From CAXRDE01 sp964342365 (GTDB lineage Bacteria; Cyanobacteriota; Sericytochromatia; UBA7694): a stretch of DNA of 47,478 nt. Where the stretch lies: positions 1-47,478 of the forward strand of contig CAYFGW010000003.1 in assembly GCA_964342365.1 (NCBI GenBank), read 5' to 3'. This document shows positions 32,922-40,063 of the stretch, one piece after another. The translations under genes were made by a program, and so were the position numbers. The notes beneath the pieces were generated by a model that saw only the letters and a list, made by a program, of their open reading frames with translations, had not been told where the DNA came from and did no database searches. The stretch's first letter is position 1. Each line of letters opens with the position of its first letter.

Positions 32922-33869
32922 ATGCAGCCCCAGGATTATTTCTCACAACAGGCCTTTGAAAAGCTGTGTCAGGACACCTTCTACACTGCCACACGACGCC
33001 GAGCTCTGCCCATGAAAACCGGGAAACTTAGCTTAAGCCCCTACCGTCTGCTGGTACAAATTGGTTTACTCGGCCCTCAGCTTGGTGGACAATGCATCCT
33101 GGATTTTCCGCTTTTGACGGCATTGAACCTGTGTGCCCTGACCTTTGCTCAGAAAAAGTTTTCTGATTTAGATCTTGACGAACCCGCTCAGAAAAAGCTC
33201 AGAAACCAGCTCCTCGGCATTCCCGTGAGGGCTTTTGAGAAATTCACCTGTCACGAAACCTGGGTCAAACGGATCCATATTGATCTGGGTACGGTATTTG
33301 AAGACGAACAATTGGAAGTCTATATTCTGGATAAGATGCTCAAGGTAAACTCTAATCTTTACCCCACGCAAAAAATAGCGTTGGACGATCAACAGCGTGC
33401 CGTACTCCCGCGGGACAACGTGAATTTCATTTTTCAGGTAGAGGACAGCAGCACCCTGTACATGGAACGGGACGAAAGTCAGGCCACCCTGGGGCCAGTA
33501 CCACCAGCCGTGACAGAACACGCTCTACTCACACAGGTAAATCAAAATACCCATTTGATTAAATCAGCGGGCTTTCTGGTAAAATCCAGCCTTCTAGAAA
33601 TCGCCAATCAGGTGGCTCCAGCCATGATTCCGTCTCATCTGGTGGGAGATATCAGTGCCCCCCATTTGATTGCTTCACGAGAAGCCCACCTGCCGCTTCC
33701 TCATCTGAAGCGCTATAATACTGAAGTGCTACTCATGGGAGCTGGCCCTGTCAGAATTAAACTAGAAATCGGAGGCATTCAGGGATTTTCCAATTCGCAG
33801 CTCGATATCTTAAAATCGTTATTCAATCACACCTTCTACCATCCCGAACTCAAAAAAGCCTTTGGTTAA
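32922..33869 (+). CDS. Unknown 315-residue cytoplasmic protein
   Basis: No family is recognised with confidence. A stretch at about residues 35-110 (VQIGLLGPQLGGQCILDFPLL followed by helix) has a pattern loosely like CheX/CheC-type domains (strand, G-x2-G turn, helix, then an L-x-E-x-N-like helix), while residues near 130-185 form beta-rich segments. There is no signal peptide or membrane segment. It heads a four-gene run (32922-35887) of envelope-like genes and may be co-transcribed with them. The ATG has no good ribosome-binding site. Confidence 0.6.
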   Translation: MQPQDYFSQQAFEKLCQDTFYTATRRRALPMKTGKLSLSPYRLLVQIGLLGPQLGGQCILDFPLLTALNLCALTFAQKKFSDLDLDEPAQKKLRNQLLGIPVRAFEKFTCHETWVKRIHIDLGTVFEDEQLEVYILDKMLKVNSNLYPTQKIALDDQQRAVLPRDNVNFIFQVEDSSTLYMERDESQATLGPVPPAVTEHALLTQVNQNTHLIKSAGFLVKSSLLEIANQVAPAMIPSHLVGDISAPHLIASREAHLPLPHLKRYNTEVLLMGAGPVRIKLEIGGIQGFSNSQLDILKSLFNHTFYHPELKKAFG

Positions 33870-33886
33870 CCCTATGGTGCACCATT

Positions 33887-34399
33887 GTGGTGATGCAAAT
33901 GTGCCTCCCACTGTCTTCACAGGCCCAGTCCAGACCCACTCCACGCCCCACGGCCTCCCCCGGTAGTTCTTCTAATGAAGAATACACCCTGGAAGCTGAT
34001 GAAGAGGATAAAAGCCCTTTTGCCGCAGCCGGGCTTTCACTCCTGGTCCCCGGACTGGGTCAGATGTATGTGAATGAAAGCATCTGGCCGGAATCTTTGA
34101 TTACGCTAGGTGCAGCAGCCTCCATTGCCACCTTTCTGGTGGTAGACCAGCAGCGTCAAAATTCAATTCGCATGCGTGAGGTGAGCGGAGGACAGACGAA
34201 AGAACTGGCCGATGCTCAGTGGGAAGCCATCTTACTCATTTTACGCATTGCAATTCCCAGTTTATGGTTGTGGAATACCGGAGATGCTTTTCAACAGGCG
34301 CAAAAACATAATCTAAACGTGATCCGCAACCTGAATTCTTTATCAAAAGCATATATAATAGAAGAAAATCTTTTTTCGGTGACTTTATGGCAATTTTAG
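33887..34399 (+). CDS. Membrane protein with PGxGQxY motif (paralogue of the next gene)
   Basis: This 170-residue protein (from GTG 33887) has a short hydrophobic start ending in a signal-like SSQAQS, a Pro/Thr/Ser-rich linker, then LSLLVPGLGQMYVNESIWPESLITLGAAASIATFLVV and a second hydrophobic helix ending WLWNTGDAFQQAQKHN. This resembles the TM2-like or DUF5683-type small membrane proteins with PGxGxxY. The next gene has the same layout. No ATG/GTG/TTG codon opens the frame before 33887, although hydrophobic residues (LWLTLWCTIVVMQMC) continue upstream into the previous gene, so the true start is unclear. It may begin at a rare codon or overlap the 32922 gene. Confidence 0.6.
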   Translation: MVMQMCLPLSSQAQSRPTPRPTASPGSSSNEEYTLEADEEDKSPFAAAGLSLLVPGLGQMYVNESIWPESLITLGAAASIATFLVVDQQRQNSIRMREVSGGQTKELADAQWEAILLILRIAIPSLWLWNTGDAFQQAQKHNLNVIRNLNSLSKAYIIEENLFSVTLWQF

Positions 34400-34935
34400 C
34401 AGCAATCTCTACTCCCCTTCGCAGCAGCGCGCTGGCAGGCTTACTCGCATTCGGTTGTGTAAGCCCCGGCTTTGCACAATCTGTTTCCGCTGAAGCCCCC
34501 TGGCAGGTCAGTGTTCAGGGCAGTGACCCTTTACAAGGTATGGACCTGGAAGCCCTTGAGACTCAGAAAAAAATGCTGATGGAACAGAAAAAAAGTCCCG
34601 AAGCCGCGACCCTGCTCTCGGTCATTCCGGGCACGGGACACTTTTATGCGGGTGACAACACCCGGGGTGCCTGGGTGATGGGTGGTTTTGCTGGCACCAT
34701 CTTACTGAGTTTTCTGGGCTCTTTTTTGCTGAGCAGCATTGATAATGACGCCGCCAGAACTGCTGCTGTCATTGTTAACGTGGCCCCCACCTCAGCCTAC
34801 TGGGCCTGGAACCTTTCAGACACTTATTATCAAACACTGCTTCATAACCAGCAAATTGATCAACAAATTCAGGGAATTTCTTTAAAACAAAAAGACTATG
34901 GCTATTACTCCTCGCTCTTACACCTCTATTTTTAA
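34387..34935 (+). CDS. Membrane protein with PGxGxxY motif (paralogue of the previous gene)
   Basis: This 182-residue protein has a cleavable signal peptide (ISTPLRSSALAGLLAFGCVSPGFAQ), an about 50-residue polar region, then LSVIPGTGHFYAGDNTRGAWVMGGFAGTILLSFLG and a second hydrophobic helix ending in YWAWNLSDTYYQTLLHNQ. The PG-x-G-x-x-Y turn followed by a helix pair and the final W-x-W-N-x-x-D match the previous gene, so the two are tandem duplicates that diverged widely. ATG 34387 overlaps it by 13 bp. The family role is unknown. It probably sits in the inner membrane with an exported N-terminus. Confidence 0.7.
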   Translation: MAILAAISTPLRSSALAGLLAFGCVSPGFAQSVSAEAPWQVSVQGSDPLQGMDLEALETQKKMLMEQKKSPEAATLLSVIPGTGHFYAGDNTRGAWVMGGFAGTILLSFLGSFLLSSIDNDAARTAAVIVNVAPTSAYWAWNLSDTYYQTLLHNQQIDQQIQGISLKQKDYGYYSSLLHLYF

Positions 34936-35887
34936 GCACACACTTTTGGCAGCAACGGCCTTCTTGACCGCATGTGCCCCGGTGAGTACTCCTTCTTCAC
35001 CTGAACAAACGCCTGTGGCCGGTCTGGTGCGCAAGGCTTTTGCTCCCACCTGGTCCCCCTCAGGTGAGCAGGTGGCCTTTTTATACCGCTATCGGGCTGA
35101 AGGCTCTCAGGACGTGAAAGACGCCCTGTTTACCATTCTGCAAAATGGCACAGATCTGGTGAAAGTACGCAATCTGAGTCCGGCCAGATTTCAAGACCTC
35201 GACTGGTCCCCCAACGGAACTTTGTTTTTGCTCACCAGTGAAGATACAGAAGAAATTTATTTGACCGAACGTAATGGACAAAACCTGGAAAAAATTGCCG
35301 AAGGTGCACAGGTGAGTTGGCATCCCACCAGCGATAAATTTGTCTCGGTATTCGACAACACTTGCCAGGAAGCAGATCGCGTGGGAGGAAAACAATGTCG
35401 CCGCCAGATTCGTCTTTACGATATCCCTTCCCGTACGCACGTGGCACTCAACGTGGATCTGCCCCGTGAAGTGATTGCTCCTCACTGGTCAAAGGACGGC
35501 TTGCGTATTTCGTGGTTGACAACTGCTACCAACGAAACCAAAGAACTGTCCGAACGCATCTTACAATTACACAATTACAATATTGCCACGGAAACCGATC
35601 AGATTACCGAAATTCAAACCACCGACTTAAGTTTTGCCAACGGCGCCTGGTCTGACGATGAAACCCAGTTTGCCTTCAATTATTTGAGTCGTGTTTATCT
35701 CTATCTTTTTGATAGCCAGGAATCTTTCGAAATAACTCCGGGCGTACAACCCGCTCTGTCTAATGACAATAACCGCATTTTGTACACCAATTTAATTGGT
35801 CAAAACCGTGGGGATATTGCGGTCTTTGATCGCAGCAGTGAACGCATTAGCACTATTATTTCACACCGGGATTTGCCTGAACTGTAA
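34898..35887 (+). CDS. TolB-like propeller lipoprotein
   Basis: This 329-residue protein has a lipoprotein signal (lipobox FLTAC, Cys 26) and about six PD40/WD40-like repeats (PTWSPSGEQVAFL, LDWSPNGTLFLLT, VSWHPTSDKFVSV, PHWSKDGLRISWL, GAWSDDETQFAFN, PALSNDNNRILYT), which form a beta-propeller like TolB but without its N-terminal domain. It could hold a protein complex at the envelope. Its ATG lies inside the preceding gene (38-bp overlap), so translation is coupled to the PGxGxxY pair. This suggests the three act together. Confidence 0.8.
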   Translation: MAITPRSYTSIFKHTLLAATAFLTACAPVSTPSSPEQTPVAGLVRKAFAPTWSPSGEQVAFLYRYRAEGSQDVKDALFTILQNGTDLVKVRNLSPARFQDLDWSPNGTLFLLTSEDTEEIYLTERNGQNLEKIAEGAQVSWHPTSDKFVSVFDNTCQEADRVGGKQCRRQIRLYDIPSRTHVALNVDLPREVIAPHWSKDGLRISWLTTATNETKELSERILQLHNYNIATETDQITEIQTTDLSFANGAWSDDETQFAFNYLSRVYLYLFDSQESFEITPGVQPALSNDNNRILYTNLIGQNRGDIAVFDRSSERISTIISHRDLPEL

Positions 35888-35937
35888 CCCTTACTTTAAC
35901 CTCTGCTTTTGGGTTACGTCTGCAGATGTCTCAACCG

Positions 35938-35943
35938 TATAAT
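35938..35943 (+). promoter_or_regulatory. -10 element of queF
   Basis: Perfect TATAAT, 30 bp before ATG 35973. The -35 region (TTACGT 18 bp upstream) is weak. No preQ1 riboswitch is visible in the roughly 85-bp gap. Confidence 0.4.
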
Positions 35944-35972
35944 GAAAGCATACTTTGAAAAAGGAATGCATT

Positions 35973-36377
35973 ATGGCTTTAAAACATCTGGGAAAAACCA
36001 CAGAATATCCCGATCATCCCGACAAAGCAGAACTGGACACATTTGAAAACCCGTCACCGGGCAGAGATTTTCTCATTCATCTTCACTGCCCCGAATTTAC
36101 GGCGGTATGCCCCATCACGGGCCAGCCTGATTTTGCCACTATTGAAATTAACTATATTCCCAACGAATTATGCGTGGAATCCAAAGCGCTAAAACTTTAT
36201 TTGTTTGCTTTTCGCAACGTGGGAATTTTTCATGAAGCGGTTACCAATCGGATCCTGGATGATCTCGTGGCGGCCACACAGCCTAAATATATGGAAGTCG
36301 TGGGACATTTCAGTGCGCGGGGGGGGATATCTATTCGCGTCAATGCACAACACGGTGAGAAACCCGCTAACTTTTAG
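35973..36377 (+). CDS. queF: NADPH-dependent 7-cyano-7-deazaguanine reductase QueF
   Basis: This 134-residue short (YkvM-type) QueF reduces preQ0 to preQ1 in queuosine biosynthesis. The catalytic Cys is in FTAVCPITGQPDFA, with the conserved Asp in the same motif, and the substrate-binding Glu lies in CVESKALKLYLFAFRN. AAGGA precedes ATG 35973; a TTG frame extension at 35955 is not needed. Its neighbours are unrelated. It converges on the PLD-family gene with a 17-bp gap. Confidence 0.95.
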   Translation: MALKHLGKTTEYPDHPDKAELDTFENPSPGRDFLIHLHCPEFTAVCPITGQPDFATIEINYIPNELCVESKALKLYLFAFRNVGIFHEAVTNRILDDLVAATQPKYMEVVGHFSARGGISIRVNAQHGEKPANF

Positions 36378-36394
36378 ACCCCGTTGAAGTTGCG

Positions 36395-37738
36395 TTAAAA
36401 AACGCGGTCAAAGAAAGAGAATACTTTCGCCTTTGTCCGTTCCCAGCCGCTGAAATCTTTACTGGTCAGCGGCTTTAACGCGTGGGCATTATGGTTAAAT
36501 AAACGATCTTCCACGGTTTTAGCAAAGCGGGCATCGGTAATGGAAGTATTCAGCTCTTGATTATTTTCCAGGGCACGGGTATCCAGATTAGTAGAACCAA
36601 TCGTAGTCCAGATGCCGTCAATGGTCATCAGTTTTCCGTGGGTGAATACAGAATCATCTTTACCCGCGTCTACTTTATAGACCTGAGCACCAGCTTCAAT
36701 CAAACGTTCCCCGTTTTGCTTATTTAAGACCGTATGTACAGGGTTATCGCTCACTTCAGGAAGTAGAATTTTAACTTCTACTCCCCGTTGGGCTGCAGAA
36801 ATCAATGCCTGAATAACATCTTCGTCAGAGAAATAAGGATTCACCAGATAAACATTTTTGAGAGATGTGTGAATGGCGCTAATAAAAGCATTTTTGGTGT
36901 CTTTTTCTTTGCCCACTTCGTGGGGACTCGTCACCGTAACACGGGTAGCAGAGTTTCCAAAGTGCACGCCTTGCGGTAAGCGAGGAGGATTGTCGGGGAT
37001 CTGTCCACCGGATCGTGTCCAGTTCACGAAAAACTCTTGCTGCAGCTCCTGAACGCTTTCACCTTCAATGGCTACCATTAAATCATGCCATTTATGGGCG
37101 TACTCATCACCCACATTCATGCCACCGGTAATCCCTTTATAGCCATCTACAAGCACCAGTTTACGGTGGGTAATATTCACGTTTTCCCAATCAAACAATT
37201 GCTTGTTGTAGATCTTAACGTCCACTCCATTGTCCATCAGATATTTAGGAATACGACCGTCTTCCGTAACCTGTCCCAGGCCGTCAAGCAAGACTTTAAC
37301 GTCCACTCCCTGTTTACGCTTGTCCACCAGAAGTTGAGCAAAATCCCAGCCGGTTTGATCGCCGTGAAAGAGAAACATTTCCACATAGACGCTCTGCTGC
37401 GCAGACTTGATGTTTTCATGCATCTTGCCAAAAGCTTCTTTTCCGTCTACTAAGAGTTCAGAGCGATTGTTATAGGTGTTTTGAGTTCCTGTGGCGCGAT
37501 CAATAGCACGGTTAATGCTACTGGCGGATGCCTGTTGTTGTAAAACATTAATGGCTGATTTTCGCGTGGGGCGGCGAATATTTAGCTGTAGCTGATCTGA
37601 ACCAAAAACCTGAGACGGATTTTGAAGACCGTAAGCTCCGGAGGACGGGAGAGGAGAGCGCGGACGGTGAACGGGAGCAATGGGTTGTAAACGCTGTACA
37701 GATCGAGACACCGCACCCTGCTGAATCAAATTGGCCAT
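36395..37738 (-). CDS. Phospholipase D family protein (cardiolipin-synthase-like), soluble form
   Basis: This 447-residue protein contains two HKD motifs: HRKLVLVDGYKGITGG and THGKLMTIDGIWTTIGSTN, in the order and spacing of cardiolipin synthase/PLD enzymes that transfer or hydrolyse phosphatidyl groups. Cardiolipin synthases usually have two N-terminal transmembrane helices; here the first ~95 residues are polar and Ser/Pro/Gln-rich with no membrane segment. It may be a cytoplasmic phosphodiesterase-like PLD or a peripheral lipid enzyme. ATG 37738 has AGAGGTGA upstream and was preferred to GTG 37747. A -10 TATAAT is at 37769-37774. Confidence 0.85.
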   Translation of the reverse strand: MANLIQQGAVSRSVQRLQPIAPVHRPRSPLPSSGAYGLQNPSQVFGSDQLQLNIRRPTRKSAINVLQQQASASSINRAIDRATGTQNTYNNRSELLVDGKEAFGKMHENIKSAQQSVYVEMFLFHGDQTGWDFAQLLVDKRKQGVDVKVLLDGLGQVTEDGRIPKYLMDNGVDVKIYNKQLFDWENVNITHRKLVLVDGYKGITGGMNVGDEYAHKWHDLMVAIEGESVQELQQEFFVNWTRSGGQIPDNPPRLPQGVHFGNSATRVTVTSPHEVGKEKDTKNAFISAIHTSLKNVYLVNPYFSDEDVIQALISAAQRGVEVKILLPEVSDNPVHTVLNKQNGERLIEAGAQVYKVDAGKDDSVFTHGKLMTIDGIWTTIGSTNLDTRALENNQELNTSITDARFAKTVEDRLFNHNAHALKPLTSKDFSGWERTKAKVFSFFDRVF

Positions 37739-37768
37739 CTGCTTCACCTCTCTAGAGTTATTAATTCT

Positions 37769-37774
37769 ATTATA
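37769..37774 (-). promoter_or_regulatory. -10 element of the PLD gene
   Basis: On the minus strand TATAAT lies 31 bp upstream of ATG 37738. The -35 position has no good match. Confidence 0.45.
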
Positions 37775-37797
37775 GGCAAGACACGAGATAAACCGAA

Positions 37798-37836
37798 CCG
37801 CAAAAGTTAATTTGCGGGTAACTAAAAGTTAACTTT
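37798..37836. promoter_or_regulatory. Hairpin and palindrome upstream of the PLD gene
   Basis: A 7-bp stem CCGCAAA (37798-37804) / TTTGCGG (37811-37817) with a 6-nt loop lies beside a perfect 12-bp palindrome AAAGTTAACTTT (37825-37836). The motif AAAAGTTAA occurs in both. It lies between the DUF4438 stop and the PLD promoter; no T-run follows on the minus strand, so an operator is likelier than a terminator. Confidence 0.4.
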
Positions 37837-37860
37837 CGTTTAATTTAGAGCAACTCACGC

Positions 37861-38751
37861 TTAACGATCGCGATAGCGCCCGATTTTCAGATATTTACCC
37901 AGATTGGCATTCTCCTGTAAAAAGGGCTGAATTTCTCCCTGGCAGGCGGTCATTAAAGTGGTCACCCCAGGCCCATGCCCTGCAGTGTAAGAATCCGTAT
38001 GGGTCACAACACCAATGGTGATGGCTCCCTTTTGAAAAGACCAGCCGTAAAAAGATTTGTAGTCCATTAAAGCCACAAAATCTCCCAGTTTGAGTTGATC
38101 CAGACCGTGCTCTTTAATAAAAGCCGGATCAGAAGTCTGGATATCTACATCTGCCTTAAACCCATCGGTGCGCCCTAATCCTGATCCTAACAATTCCGCA
38201 GGTACTTTGGCCGCCACGGGAAAGCGCATAATCTTATTCTGAGGATCCTCTTCAATATTGAGTTTATTTAATAATTCAGGGTCCAGACTCCAGATCAGCA
38301 CCTCAGGATAATCATTGAGTGTCAGCCCCTGACCTCGGGCTCGGATTTGCAGGGTATCTCCCAGAGACAGGACATTAAGCGTCTCATCGGAAAAATCAAT
38401 CATAACGTGTTCACAGCCGCCGTGAGTGCCCGTCACCACGCCTTTTGCCCCTTTGGCTTCCCCCGTCAAAACGCGGACTTCATTGCCTACACAGGCAAAA
38501 TAATTAAAAGATAGGTTCACCCCCTCCGCACGACGCTCTACGGAAGCGGTGGCCGAAACACAGGGTTCAGCATGGTCTGCGGCCCATCCATAAACAGAGT
38601 CGCCCACCTTCAAGTTGTAGGTTATTCCCCCCACACCGGGCAACATGATTCCCTTCCCTTCGTGAGAAACCCGCCATCCACCGGCTCCCGGATAAATAGG
38701 TTTTCCTTCTACAGCGGTTTCGATCAAACGATCGGCATTGGACTGAATCAT
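37861..38751 (-). CDS. DUF4438 family protein
   Basis: This 296-residue protein resembles the DUF4438 family (a structurally known Thermotoga protein of unknown function). It has YPGAGGWRVSHEGKGIMLPGVGGITYNLKVGDSVYGW at the start and GAITIGVVTHTDSYTAGHGPGVTTLM near the end, where conserved His, Asp and Gly residues cluster. No function is established. The ATG overlaps the gatC stop by 4 bp, so it is translated with gatC. Confidence 0.8.
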   Translation of the reverse strand: MIQSNADRLIETAVEGKPIYPGAGGWRVSHEGKGIMLPGVGGITYNLKVGDSVYGWAADHAEPCVSATASVERRAEGVNLSFNYFACVGNEVRVLTGEAKGAKGVVTGTHGGCEHVMIDFSDETLNVLSLGDTLQIRARGQGLTLNDYPEVLIWSLDPELLNKLNIEEDPQNKIMRFPVAAKVPAELLGSGLGRTDGFKADVDIQTSDPAFIKEHGLDQLKLGDFVALMDYKSFYGWSFQKGAITIGVVTHTDSYTAGHGPGVTTLMTACQGEIQPFLQENANLGKYLKIGRYRDR

Positions 38752-39047
38752 GATTTGTCTCCAGAAAGGATTTGAGGAACTTTAAAGAAAGGGGGTTCAG
38801 CTTCCGGTGCATTGAGAAAGGTTGCCTCTGGCGTTAATCCCACTTCGATTTGATCCTTACGGAAGTGATCCACCAATTCCCTTGCGTGGTAAGAAGGCTC
38901 GACTTGCTCAGTGTCCAATGCCTCTAATTGCTGAACATAATCCAATATTTTTTCCATATGTCGCTGGTAGAGCTGTGTTTCATCTTCTGATAATTGAAGC
39001 CGGGATAACTTCGCAATATGCTCCACCTGAGAACCTGAAATCGCCAT
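38748..39047 (-). CDS. gatC: Aspartyl/glutamyl-tRNA amidotransferase subunit C
   Basis: This 99-residue GatC stabilises GatA in the GatCAB complex, which amidates Glu-tRNA(Gln) or Asp-tRNA(Asn). Landmarks: VEHIAKLSRLQLSEDETQLYQRHMEKILDYVQQLEALDTEQVEPSYHA split across two helices. gatA and gatB are not adjacent. AGGTGG lies about 8 nt before ATG 39047. It is the first gene leaving the putative origin leftward and is overlapped by the DUF4438 gene. Confidence 0.93.
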   Translation of the reverse strand: MAISGSQVEHIAKLSRLQLSEDETQLYQRHMEKILDYVQQLEALDTEQVEPSYHARELVDHFRKDQIEVGLTPEATFLNAPEAEPPFFKVPQILSGDKS

Positions 39048-39095
39048 TCAAAAAACCACCTGCAAGAAAGTAGCTTACATTGTAGCAAACTTACC

Positions 39096-39278
39096 TGTGG
39101 ATAAGCTGTGGATAACTTTATTTATATTGTGGATAAACTGTGGATAATTCATTTAATAAGATATTAACAAAAGCCTCTAACTGTTTTATATTGGTGTTTC
39201 AGGGGTTGTGCATAACTTTTTTTCACCGTATAAAATAACTCTTGTTTATACACATGAATGTGGATAAGCTGTGGATAA
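39096..39278 (+). repeat. Three pairs of DnaA boxes, 11 bp between starts in each pair
   Basis: Exact TGTGGATAA starts at 39096 and 39107, 39128 and 39139, 39259 and 39270. Each pair is spaced exactly 11 bp, about one helical turn, so paired DnaA would sit on the same face of the DNA. Confidence 0.85.
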
Positions 39279-39315
39279 GTAAGATATTTTCTGTGGATTT
39301 TATGTGAAAAACAAG

Positions 39316-39414
39316 CGATCCCTGGACAGATTTTAGGATTTTTTTGTGGAGGGATCGGGAGTGGATCCTGGAGGATCTAAAAAAGTGTGGGCTAGACAGA
39401 TCCAGGGATCGATC
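39316..39414. repeat. GATC cluster with a 10-bp inverted repeat
   Basis: Seven GATC sites (39317, 39353, 39364, 39374, 39399, 39407, 39411) fall in 98 bp. CGATCCCTGG (39316-39325) and CCAGGGATCG (39402-39411) form an inverted repeat around them. Confidence 0.75.
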
Positions 39415-39680
39415 GCCAGGGAGCATTCAGATTTATGGGAGCAGGATCTTCTCGACATCTTTCAACATTATTTCAGGTGAATAAAGGTTTTGTGTGCCAC
39501 GTCACATTAATGTCTAGTGTCTGCATACAGGGGATCTCTACGTGACTGTCGAGAGACATTTCATCAGACAGATCCGGTCTACATTATAAGAACACATGCA
39601 GACAAAAAGATCCGGTGAAAAAGTTGGAACCCAAAACTGGACATACTCAAAAAGCAAAGTTATACTACTCGACAGATTCT
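39325..39680 (+). repeat. Scattered GACAGAT motif copies in oriC
   Basis: GACAGAT recurs at 39325, 39395, 39567 and 39671, twice as the longer AGACAGATCC (39394-39403 and 39566-39575). This could be an iteron-like protein-binding site separate from the DnaA boxes. Confidence 0.45.
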
Positions 39681-40063
39681 GCCTTTATAGCTTTCTTTCA
39701 AAAATGACCCCTATTTATTACGAAAAATAAAGAAATGTTTTTTTTTGTAAATGATCCTGTGGATAACTTTGGGGACAACATTTTTGATTCCTGTGGATAG
39801 TGTTGGGGAAAACTTATTCCTGTGGAGAAACCCTTTCTTTTTCCACAGCTTTTACACAGTTTAAAGATTCGGTGAAACCCTGTTGTTTCCTCAATAGTTC
39901 ACAGGTTTTCCACATTTCCACAGCCTCTACTATTACTAATTAAATATTTAAAGAATAAGATCTTAGTTCTTAATTACTTAGGTGTTCTAAGGGCTTTTGA
40001 AAACCCTCTGATTTGTGTTAGCTTGTGATAGCGTCACATTTTATGAACATCGGAATGAGAATT

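Larger units (their letters stand above)
39048..40063. other. oriC: Putative chromosomal replication origin (oriC), non-coding
   Basis: About 1 kb without a convincing gene between gatC and dnaN. It holds seven exact DnaA boxes TGTGGATAA, all in the same orientation: 39096, 39107, 39128, 39139, 39259, 39270 and 39758 (starts), plus near matches at 39207, 39292, 39792 and 39821, and opposite-strand near matches (39839, 39906). Eleven GATC sites lie between 39317 and 39612. AT-rich tracts at about 39690-39760 and 39930-39990 could serve as unwinding regions. The genes on either side point away. The call follows the standard criteria of dnaN linkage and box clustering; dnaA is not adjacent. Confidence 0.85.

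Noticed and set aside
35888..35972. Looked for a preQ1 riboswitch before queF
   Set aside because: No preQ1-I or -II pattern; only a -10 hexamer and a Shine-Dalgarno are visible.
39223..39426. Short open frames in the dnaN upstream region (also 38822-39073)
   Set aside because: They are low-quality frames through DnaA boxes and the GATC cluster, without ribosome-binding sites.
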